The notes below the pieces were generated by a model. The model saw nothing but the letters and a program-made list of their open reading frames with translations, made no database searches and was not told the origin of the DNA. The position numbers were made by a program, and so were the translations under genes. A DNA stretch of 64,000 nucleotides from Sediminicoccus rosea (GTDB lineage Bacteria > Pseudomonadota > Alphaproteobacteria > Acetobacterales > Acetobacteraceae): positions 3,279,501 to 3,343,500 of the forward strand of contig NZ_CP137852.1 in the NCBI RefSeq assembly GCF_033547095.1. Reading direction: 5' to 3'. This document shows positions 57,528 to 64,000 of the stretch, piece after piece (the stretch's first letter is position 1; the number at the start of each line of letters is the position of its first letter).

Positions 57528-58985
57528 ATGCCCCAGGCCCCATGGTCTGCGAGCGCCGTTGAGGCGCGCGCGGTCGCCTCGCTGCTGCCCTATGCCGGCA
57601 ATGCGCGCACGCATTCCGCCGAACAGGTAGCGCAGATCGCGGCCAGCATTCTGGAATTCGGCTTCGTGGCGCCGGTGCTCGTCGACGAGCGCGGCGAGGT
57701 CATCGCCGGCCATGGCCGGCTGCAGGCCGCCAAATCCCTGGGCCTGGAGACCGTTCCCACCATCACTCGCGCCGGCCTGACCGAGGCGCAGAAGGCCGCG
57801 TACCGCCTGGCGGACAATCGCATCGCCCTGAACGCGGGGTGGGACGAAGCGCTGCTGGCGGCGGAGGTCGCCAAGCTGCAGGAGATGGGCGGTCTCGATC
57901 TGGCGCTGACTGGCTTCGATGCCGGCGAGCTTGATCGCCTGCTGGCCGGCATGGAGCCGGTGGCAACGGACCCTGGCAACGGGCCGCTTGCCAGCCCGGC
58001 TGTTGCCAGCGGCGAGCCCCCTGGCAACGAGGCGCCGGCAGACGATCCCGCGGACGCCGAACCGGAGCCGCCCCGCCAGGCCGTCACCCGCCCCGGCGAT
58101 CTCTGGCTGCTGGGCGACCACCGCCTGCTCTGCGGCGACAGCACCGACGCCGCCTCGGTGGCGCGCGTGATGGGCGAGGACCGTGCCGCGCTGCTGTTCA
58201 CCAGCCCGCCCTATGGGAACCAACGCGACTACACCACCGGCGGCGGCACCGATTGGGATGCCCTGATGCAGGGCGTGTTCCAGCATCTCGACGTGGCCAT
58301 GCGGCCGGACGGCCAGGTGCTGGTGAACCTCGGGCTGATCCATCGCGACAATGAATGGCAGCCCTATTGGGCCGGCTGGCTCGACTGGATGCGCGCCCGC
58401 GGCTGGCGGCGCTTCGGGCTCTACACCTGGGACCAGGGGCCGGGCCTGCCGGGTGATTGGAACGGCCGCCTCGCACCCGCCTTCGAGTTCGTCTTCCACT
58501 TCAACCGTCAGGCCCGCCAGGCGAACAAGATCGTCCCCTGCAAATGGGCCGGCACACCGAACAAGGGCAGCGGGCTGCGCGCCGCCGACGGCACCATCTC
58601 GGAGTACCAGCATGCCGGCCTGCCGGTGCAGGACTTCCGGATCCCCGACAACGTGCTGCGCCTGACCCGCCACAAGGGCCGCGGCATCGAGACGGAGCAC
58701 CCCGCGGTGTTCCCGGTCGTGCTGCCGGAATTCCTGATGCGCACCTACACCGACGAGGGCGAGGTCGTGTTCGAACCGTTCGGCGGCTCCGGCACCACTA
58801 TCCTGGCCGGCCAGCGCACCTGCCGCCGCGTGTGCGCCATCGAGCTGGCGTCCGCCTATGTCGACTTGGCGATCGCCCGCTGGCGGATGCTGCACCCCGA
58901 CCTGCCGGTGACGCTGGCAGATGATGGCCGCGATTACGAGGCTGTCGCCGCGGCCCGCATGGAGGCCACCGCCGATGCGGCCTGA
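57528..58985 (+). CDS. ParB-N-domain DNA methyltransferase (first copy)
   Basis: A 485-residue fusion. Residues 1-130 are a ParB/Srx-like nuclease-fold domain (EQVAQIAASILEFGFVAPVLVDERGEVIAGHGRLQAAKSLG, with GHGR at 61-64). A Pro/Gly-rich linker (140-185) follows. The methyltransferase domain has TSPPYG at 225-230 and FGGSGTT at 418-424, in beta-class order. It is an orphan phage methyltransferase that probably modifies the element's DNA to avoid restriction. The serine in TSPPY suggests N4-cytosine chemistry (inference). It overlaps the second copy by 11 bases. Confidence 0.88.
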   Translation: MPQAPWSASAVEARAVASLLPYAGNARTHSAEQVAQIAASILEFGFVAPVLVDERGEVIAGHGRLQAAKSLGLETVPTITRAGLTEAQKAAYRLADNRIALNAGWDEALLAAEVAKLQEMGGLDLALTGFDAGELDRLLAGMEPVATDPGNGPLASPAVASGEPPGNEAPADDPADAEPEPPRQAVTRPGDLWLLGDHRLLCGDSTDAASVARVMGEDRAALLFTSPPYGNQRDYTTGGGTDWDALMQGVFQHLDVAMRPDGQVLVNLGLIHRDNEWQPYWAGWLDWMRARGWRRFGLYTWDQGPGLPGDWNGRLAPAFEFVFHFNRQARQANKIVPCKWAGTPNKGSGLRAADGTISEYQHAGLPVQDFRIPDNVLRLTRHKGRGIETEHPAVFPVVLPEFLMRTYTDEGEVVFEPFGGSGTTILAGQRTCRRVCAIELASAYVDLAIARWRMLHPDLPVTLADDGRDYEAVAAARMEATADAA

Positions 58986-60243
58986 CCTTCAGATGGAGAT
59001 GATGCCGGTGGCATCGCTCGCGGCCTATGCCGCCAATGCGCGCATGCACCCCACCGAGCAGGTGGCGCAGCTGGCGGCGTCCATAGCCGAGTTCGGCTTC
59101 AACGTGCCGGTGCTGGTGGACGATGCCGGCGTCCTGATCGCGGGCCATGGTCGCGTCCTAGCGGCCAAGGCTCTCGGGCTCAACGCGGTGCCCGCCATCC
59201 GGCTCGGCCATCTGTCCGAGGCCCAGGCGCGGGCCTTCCGGCTGGCAGACAACCAGCTGGCGCTGAATTCAACCTGGGACGAGAGCCTGCTTGCCGCCGA
59301 ACTGCGGGAACTGCGGGCGGAAGAATTCGATCTAGGCGTGATTGGCTTTGACGAGGCGGCACTGGATCGTTTGCTGGCCGATGCAACAGGCGACGAGACG
59401 GGCGGCGGCAGCGGCGATCCCGATGCGCCGGCGCCCGAGCCACCGGTCGTGCCGGTCACCCGTCCAGGCGATCTGTGGCAGCTCGGGCCGCATCGCCTGC
59501 TCTGCGGTGATGCCACCTCCGCCGCCAATGTCGCGCGCCTGCTGGATGGCGCGGCCCCGCATCTGATGATCACCGACCCGCCCTATGGCGTGAACTACGA
59601 TCCAGAATGGCGCAACCAGGCCGGCGTCTCGGCCACCATGCGCACCGGCAAGGTGGCAAATGACGACCGCGCCGACTGGCGCCAGGCCTGGGCGCTGTTC
59701 CCTGGCGACGTCGCCTATGTCTGGCACGCCGGCGTGCACAGCCGCACGGTGATCGAGAGCCTCGAGGCGACCGGCTTCGTGATCCGCAGCCAGATCGTCT
59801 GGGCCAAGTCGCGCTTTGTTTTGGGCCGAGGCGACTACCACTGGCAGCACGAGCCCTGCCTCTATGCCGTTCGCAAGGGCGCCACCGGTCACTGGCAGGG
59901 CGCCCGCGACCAGGCCACGCTCTGGGCCATCAGCAATGGCGGCGACGAGGATGCGGCCACGGTACATGGCACGCAGAAGCCGGTGGAGTGCATGCGCCGC
60001 CCCATCATCAACAACAGCGCCGTGGGCGAGACGATCTACGATCCCTTCCTCGGCAGCGGCACCACGCTGATTGCCGCGGAGGCGACAGGCCGCGCCTGCT
60101 ACGCGGTGGATATCGATCCGCGTTATGTCGATGTGGCCATTCAGCGGTGGCAGCGCATGACCGGAAAGGCAGCTATCCTGGCGGGTGAGGAGCGGGCCTT
60201 CAACGATATCGCCGCCGCCCGCGGAGTGCAGACGGCGGCGTGA
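58975..60243 (+). CDS. ParB-N-domain DNA methyltransferase (second copy)
   Basis: A 422-residue paralogue with the same architecture: ParB-like domain (1-130, with LIAGHGRVLAAKALG at about 54-68), short linker, then TDPPYG at 200-205 and FLGSGTT at 358-364. The DPPY motif fits N6-adenine methylation, unlike the SPPY of the first copy. The segment between the motifs is quite different, so target recognition probably differs. It starts inside the first gene. A convergent DUF3489 gene follows beyond an inverted repeat. Confidence 0.88.
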   Translation: MRPDLQMEMMPVASLAAYAANARMHPTEQVAQLAASIAEFGFNVPVLVDDAGVLIAGHGRVLAAKALGLNAVPAIRLGHLSEAQARAFRLADNQLALNSTWDESLLAAELRELRAEEFDLGVIGFDEAALDRLLADATGDETGGGSGDPDAPAPEPPVVPVTRPGDLWQLGPHRLLCGDATSAANVARLLDGAAPHLMITDPPYGVNYDPEWRNQAGVSATMRTGKVANDDRADWRQAWALFPGDVAYVWHAGVHSRTVIESLEATGFVIRSQIVWAKSRFVLGRGDYHWQHEPCLYAVRKGATGHWQGARDQATLWAISNGGDEDAATVHGTQKPVECMRRPIINNSAVGETIYDPFLGSGTTLIAAEATGRACYAVDIDPRYVDVAIQRWQRMTGKAAILAGEERAFNDIAAARGVQTAA

Positions 60244-60273
60244 TGAGGCCGGTGGTCTTCGATTGCCGGGAGG

Positions 60274-60308
60274 GTGTTTCCATTTGGCGCCCTGCCGTTT
60301 GGAAACAC
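60274..60308. terminator. Inverted repeat between convergent genes, possible bidirectional terminator
   Basis: GTGTTTCCA and TGGAAACAC are perfect 9-base arms around 17 bases, lying between the second ParB-methyltransferase and the convergent DUF3489 gene. The position suits transcription termination from both sides, although there is no long T run. Confidence 0.5.
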
Positions 60309-60319
60309 TCGCCTGGTTG

Positions 60320-61150
60320 TTACTCGGCGATGCGGTAAATCGTGAAGCTTCCGCGCGCACCCTCCTTGTTCGGGCCGACCTGGCGGATCCGCTCCATCAC
60401 CTCGACCGCGTGGCCCTTTTTCTTCAGTCCCGCCAGGAAGCCGCGGACCGTGTTGTTGTTCCAGCCTGTGCCCTCGGCAATCTGCGTGACCGTCGCGCCC
60501 TCGGGCCGGCGCAGCATGGCCAGCACCTGCTCCTGCTTCGTGCCTTCGCGCGGCTTCCGGGGCGCACCCGGCTCGCGGGCGACGCGGGCGGGCTTGCCAG
60601 CGAGCAGGATGCGGAGCGCCGCGACTGGCGCGTCGAGGGCCCCAAGCAGGTCGCCATCATGCGTCCCAAATCGAGCGGCCTGATCGTCCCAGGCGGCGAG
60701 CACCGCCGCGGCCGCGTCGCGCAGGCTGGTCCGCGGTGTGGCGGCGCGCGCCGCCAGGGCCTGGTCGAGCAGGCCAATTTCTTCCGTCAGGGGCGCGGCC
60801 TGGGCGGGGTCGGCTGCGGGCGCGGGGCTTTCCCCCGGCGTGGCGTCTGGTGCCGCCGTGGGCGCCGTGTGTGCCACCGCGTCGCCGTCGTTCGGGTCGA
60901 TGCCTATGGCGCGCAGCCCCTCGTCGGTGATGCGCGCCACGATCCAGGTGCCGTCCTCGTCCTGGCGCCAGCCCAGCCCGACGAAGTCCCGCGGGGCGTT
61001 GATCTCGGTCAGCAGGTTGTTCTTGATGAGGCTGCGGAACACTGCATTGCGCGCCGCGGCCGGCAGGGTCTTGGGCGCGCGGGCCAGGCCCATCTCGTGC
61101 TGGGCTGCGGCGCTCAGGATCACGCGCTGTGTGTCAGAAAGCTGGGTCAT
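60320..61150 (-). CDS. DUF3489 family protein
   Basis: A 276-residue protein. The N-terminal part (LSDTQRVILSAAAQHEMGLARAPKTLPAAARNAVFRSLIKNNLLTEI) is a winged-helix-like region. An Ala/Pro linker follows, and the C-terminal domain has GTKQEQVLAMLRRPEGATVTQIAEGTGWNNNTVRGFLAGLKKKGHAVEV, the DUF3489 helix-turn-helix signature. It is probably a DNA-binding regulator of the element. The ATG was chosen with GGAGA seven bases upstream. It runs opposite to its surroundings, together with the small gene at 61246. Confidence 0.85.
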   Translation of the reverse strand: MTQLSDTQRVILSAAAQHEMGLARAPKTLPAAARNAVFRSLIKNNLLTEINAPRDFVGLGWRQDEDGTWIVARITDEGLRAIGIDPNDGDAVAHTAPTAAPDATPGESPAPAADPAQAAPLTEEIGLLDQALAARAATPRTSLRDAAAAVLAAWDDQAARFGTHDGDLLGALDAPVAALRILLAGKPARVAREPGAPRKPREGTKQEQVLAMLRRPEGATVTQIAEGTGWNNNTVRGFLAGLKKKGHAVEVMERIRQVGPNKEGARGSFTIYRIAE

Positions 61151-61245
61151 CGTGGTGGTCTCCGGTTCCGGGTGCCGGTCATCGGCCCCTACTGCCGGGA
61201 GCCCCGCCGGCGTCGCCGGTCGGGGCGGTGCGGGAATGGCCCGCG

Positions 61246-61482
61246 TCAGGCTTCGTATTCGCCGCGGCGGAAATGCTGGTCCGCGATGTCCTTCAGCTTC
61301 GCGGTGGCATCCGAAAGCCAAGCCGCTTCGCCCCAAAGCACCGTCTCGGGGTCTGCGCCGAAGTGGTCCGCGCTGGCCTGGGTGAGTTCCGCGAGGAGGG
61401 CATCGAATTCGGCCTTCTTCGTGAGGAAGGCGGCCAGGCTGTTTTCCTGGTTGCGGGCGGCGCGGGCGGTGCGGTCGGTCAT
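61246..61482 (-). CDS. Small helical protein upstream of DUF3489
   Basis: A 78-residue, mostly helical protein (ARNQENSLAAFLTKKAEFDALLAELTQASADHFGADPETVLWGEAAWLSDATAKLKDIADQHF). It lies 95 bases upstream of the DUF3489 gene on the same strand and is probably its operon partner. Small proteins like this commonly accompany DUF3489. It is not otherwise recognised. Confidence 0.65.
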   Translation of the reverse strand: MTDRTARAARNQENSLAAFLTKKAEFDALLAELTQASADHFGADPETVLWGEAAWLSDATAKLKDIADQHFRRGEYEA

Positions 61483-61606
61483 CTTGGTCTCCGTCGTGGT
61501 GCAGGGCATCCCCTGCGTGTGACGGACCATTCGCGCTGTGCCGCGCACGAGCCAAGCGCATCTCGCGCTCATCGAATTGCTAAGATCGGAGGGGTTCGAT
61601 CACATC

Positions 61607-62209
61607 ATGATCGCAGCCGCTTCCGATGCGCTGGTGCCCTCGCAGCGCGAGGTGGCGCGCCGGCTGGGCATCTCGCACACCGCGCTGCAGAAGGCCGCCC
61701 AGTCCGGCCGCATCGCGCAGGAACCGGGCGGCGGCTGGGACGTCGAGAAGGTCCGCGCGCGGCTGGCTGCGAGCAGCGATCCGGCGCGCAAAACGGCGGC
61801 CATGGTGGCGCCTGTACAGCCTTCGCCTTCGCCTTCGCCCTCGCTACCACCGCCCCCGCCGCGGCCGGCCATCGTCGCGCCGCCCCTGCCGGAGCCACTG
61901 CCTACACCCTCCACGGGCGGCAGCAGCTTCCACAATGCGCGCACCGCCAACGAGATGCTCAAGGCCCAGGAGCGAAAGCTCCGGCTCGATGAGCGCCGCG
62001 GCCAGCTGGTCGAGAAGGCGCGCGCGCTGATGCTGGTGCACCGCCTGGCGAAGGAGGAGCGCGATGCCATTCTCGCCTGGCCAGCCCGTGTCGCCGCGGA
62101 ACTGGCGGCCGAACTCGGCGTCGACGCGCATCGGCTGCAGACACTGATGGACGCCCGACTGCGCCAGCACCTGGCAGAACGCAATGATGTCCGCGTGGCG
62201 GTCGCATGA
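61607..62209 (+). CDS. Phage terminase small subunit-like protein
   Basis: A 200-residue protein. A Nu1-type winged-helix/HTH (VPSQREVARRLGISHTALQKAAQSGRIAQEPGGGWDVEKVRARL) is followed by a Pro/Ser-rich linker (about 65-100) and a helical region (NEMLKAQERKLRLDERRGQLVEKARALMLVHRLAKEERDAILAWPARVAAELAAELGVD) that resembles lambda Nu1/P27-type small terminases. It recognises packaging sites for the large subunit, whose gene overlaps its stop. The ATG at 61607 follows GGAGGGG at a long spacing; an ATG at 61538 is an alternative start. Confidence 0.82.
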   Translation: MIAAASDALVPSQREVARRLGISHTALQKAAQSGRIAQEPGGGWDVEKVRARLAASSDPARKTAAMVAPVQPSPSPSPSLPPPPPRPAIVAPPLPEPLPTPSTGGSSFHNARTANEMLKAQERKLRLDERRGQLVEKARALMLVHRLAKEERDAILAWPARVAAELAAELGVDAHRLQTLMDARLRQHLAERNDVRVAVA

Positions 62210-64000
62210 TCAGCGGCGAGCAGATTGTCGCTGAGCTCGGCAACTTCGACGGCGCCGCCGAGATCCTCCAGGCCTGGCGCGACGGCATGGCGCCCGAGCC
62301 CGCCCTGCTGGTCTCGGACTGGGCCGACAAGCACCGCATGCTCGGCTCTCGCGGCAGCGCCGAGCCAGGGCCGTGGCGGACCGCGCGCACGCCCTATTTG
62401 CGCGACGTGATGGATGCCCTCTCGCCCGCTCACCCGGCGCGGCGGGTCGTGTTCATGAAGGGGGCGCAGGTCGGCGGCACCGAGTGCGGCAATAACTGGA
62501 TTGGCTATGTCATCCATCACGCGCCCGGCCCCATGCTGGCGGTGCAACCCACCACCGAACTGGCCAAGCGCTTCTCCGACCAGCGCATCGACCCGCTGGT
62601 GGAGGAGACGCCCGCCATCCGGCAGCGGGTCGCGCCCGCGCGCTCGCGGGACAGTGGCAATCGTCAGCTCAGCAAGGAGTTCCCCGGCGGCCAGCTGGTG
62701 ATGACGGGCGCCAACAGCGCGGTGGGCCTGCGCTCCATGTCGGCGCGCTTCCTGTTTCTGGACGAGGTGGACGCCTATCCCGGCGATGTCGAGGGCGAAG
62801 GCGATCCAGTCGCGCTGGCCGAGGCCCGCGCCCGCACCTTCGGCTGGCGGCGCAAGACGCTGCTGGTTTCCACGCCCACCATCTCGGGCCTGTCGCGCAT
62901 CGAGCGGGAATACCTCGCCTCCGACCAGCGGCGGTTCTTCCTGCCGTGCCCGCATTGCGCCGCGATGCAGTGGCTGCGCTTTGAGCGGTTAGTCTGGGAG
63001 AAGGGCGAACCGGACAGCGCCCGCTATCTCTGCGAGGCCTGCGACGGCGCCATCGGCGAGCAGCATAAGACCACCATGCTGGCCGGCGGCGAATGGCGGC
63101 CCACCGCCATCCCGCAGGATCCGCACGCAATCGGCTTTCACATCTCGGCGCTCTACTCGCCGGTCGGCTGGTTCTCCTGGTCGCAGGCGGTGCGCGATTG
63201 GGAGGCCGCGCAGGGCGACGATCGCGCCATCAAGACATTTCGGAACACCGTCCTGGGCGAGACCTGGCAGGAGAGCGGCGAGGCACCGGACTGGCAGCGC
63301 CTCTACGATCGGCGGGAGGAATGGGCGCCGGGCACCGTCGCGGCCGAGGGGCTGCTGCTGACGGCTGGCGTCGACGTCCAGCGCGACCGCCTCGAGGCCA
63401 GCATCTGGGCCTGGGCGCAGGATCGCCAATCCTGGCTGATCGAGCACCGCATCCTGGTGGGCAATCCCTTCGAGGCGGCGGTCTGGGACGAGCTGCGCGG
63501 CCTGCTGGGCGAGACCTGGCGGCATGCTTCCGGCCACCGGCTCGGCCTCGCCATGACGGCGATCGACAGCGGCGACGGCATGACCACAGCGGAGGTCTAT
63601 GCGTTCGTGCGCCGCGCCGGCGCCGGTCGGGCCATTGCCGTGAAGGGTCAGGACGGGTTGCGGGCGGCGATCGGCCAGCCCTCGGCCACCGAGGTGCGGC
63701 GAAACGGCCGCAAGCTGGGCGGGCTGAAACTCTGGCCGGTCGGCTCGTCCTTTCTGAAGGGTGAGACTTACGGTTGGCTGAAGCTGGAGCGGCCGACCGC
63801 GGAGAGCGGCGATCCGTTCCCGCCAGGCTTTGTCCACCTGCCGCTGCATGCGGCCGGCGAGGAATTCTGCCGCCAGCTGACCGCCGAGCAGTTCGTCGCC
63901 CGCGCCGGCCGCAACGGCTTTCGCCGGCTCGAGTGGGTCAAAACCAGGGAACGGAACGAGGCGCTGGACTGCCGGGTCTATGCGCGTGCTGCCGCGGCGG
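62206..64000 (+). CDS. Phage terminase large subunit, GpA-like (3' end outside window)
   Basis: 598 codons are in view and the frame is still open at the window edge. The ATPase part shows RRVVFMKGAQVGGTECGNNWIGY (Walker A region with GAQVGGTE) and SARFLFLDEVDAYPGD (Walker B). Two CxxC pairs (FLPCPHC, YLCEACDG) follow, then AGVDVQRDRLEASIWAW and AIDSGDGMTTAEVYAFV, the RNase H-like nuclease. This is the GpA family of lambda-like terminases, the motor that packages DNA into proheads. It overlaps the small-subunit gene by ATGA and proves the phage nature of the element. Confidence 0.95.
   Translation, partial: MISGEQIVAELGNFDGAAEILQAWRDGMAPEPALLVSDWADKHRMLGSRGSAEPGPWRTARTPYLRDVMDALSPAHPARRVVFMKGAQVGGTECGNNWIGYVIHHAPGPMLAVQPTTELAKRFSDQRIDPLVEETPAIRQRVAPARSRDSGNRQLSKEFPGGQLVMTGANSAVGLRSMSARFLFLDEVDAYPGDVEGEGDPVALAEARARTFGWRRKTLLVSTPTISGLSRIEREYLASDQRRFFLPCPHCAAMQWLRFERLVWEKGEPDSARYLCEACDGAIGEQHKTTMLAGGEWRPTAIPQDPHAIGFHISALYSPVGWFSWSQAVRDWEAAQGDDRAIKTFRNTVLGETWQESGEAPDWQRLYDRREEWAPGTVAAEGLLLTAGVDVQRDRLEASIWAWAQDRQSWLIEHRILVGNPFEAAVWDELRGLLGETWRHASGHRLGLAMTAIDSGDGMTTAEVYAFVRRAGAGRAIAVKGQDGLRAAIGQPSATEVRRNGRKLGGLKLWPVGSSFLKGETYGWLKLERPTAESGDPFPPGFVHLPLHAAGEEFCRQLTAEQFVARAGRNGFRRLEWVKTRERNEALDCRVYARAAAA

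Noticed and set aside
57291-58895. 534-codon minus-strand frame opposite the first ParB-methyltransferase
   Set aside because: Antisense shadow without motifs.

Overview
The window is GC-rich, almost fully coding DNA from an alphaproteobacterium. A member of the Acetobacteraceae (Roseomonas-like) is the best guess, from the complex I NDUFS4-type subunit, the tandem Bug-family binding proteins, the codon use and the DUF2924/DUF3489/DUF6456 accessory genes. This placement is inference.

Layout. (1) 1-6.3 kb is chromosomal housekeeping: the end of EF-G with its terminator, an oligopeptide-type ABC binding protein overlapping an M81 (MlrC-like) peptidase, two tandem Bug/TctC binding proteins, an NDUFS4-like subunit and tRNA-Arg(TCT). 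(2) 6.5-33.8 kb is a complete exopolysaccharide (EPS) locus. It encodes two acyltransferases, an epimerase, an O-antigen ligase/Wzy-like protein, a Wzx-like flippase, five glycosyltransferases, a STAS protein, two lipoproteins, a six-SLBB export protein, a degenerate BY-kinase-like ATPase, GlmS, a secreted unknown, a GumC/Wzz-like protein and an initiating sugar transferase. Inside it lie an Hpt protein and a sigma-54 response regulator with GAFTGA, and a hybrid histidine kinase closes it. (3) tRNA-Gly(GCC) at 34.0 kb is followed by a defence island (34.6-42.6 kb): a type III-like Mod/Res pair and a subtilase/AAA+ pair resembling IetAS. (4) 42.7 kb to the end is a prophage or phage-like element. 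Its minus-strand lysogeny block (ImmA/IrrE peptidase, XRE regulator, DUF2924, large serine recombinase) diverges from a plus-strand block: sigma-like factor, Sak4-like ATPase, SF2 helicase, Cas4-like nuclease, primase-helicase, an alternating iteron array, RuvC-like resolvase, two ParB-domain methyltransferases and terminase.

Most notable observation. Six GG-N10-GC (sigma-54, -24/-12) promoters can be read in the EPS locus. Each places its predicted start site about 17-27 nt before a start codon. All are associated with a near-perfect palindrome, TTCGCAG-S-CTGCGA. The locus encodes the needed activator and a plausible kinase-Hpt-regulator phosphorelay, so it looks like a self-contained sigma-54 EPS regulon of LuxQ-LuxU-LuxO architecture. 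Second is the array of twelve TGCGGAACT units in alternating paired orientation at 55.5-55.7 kb, probably a phage replication origin or control region.
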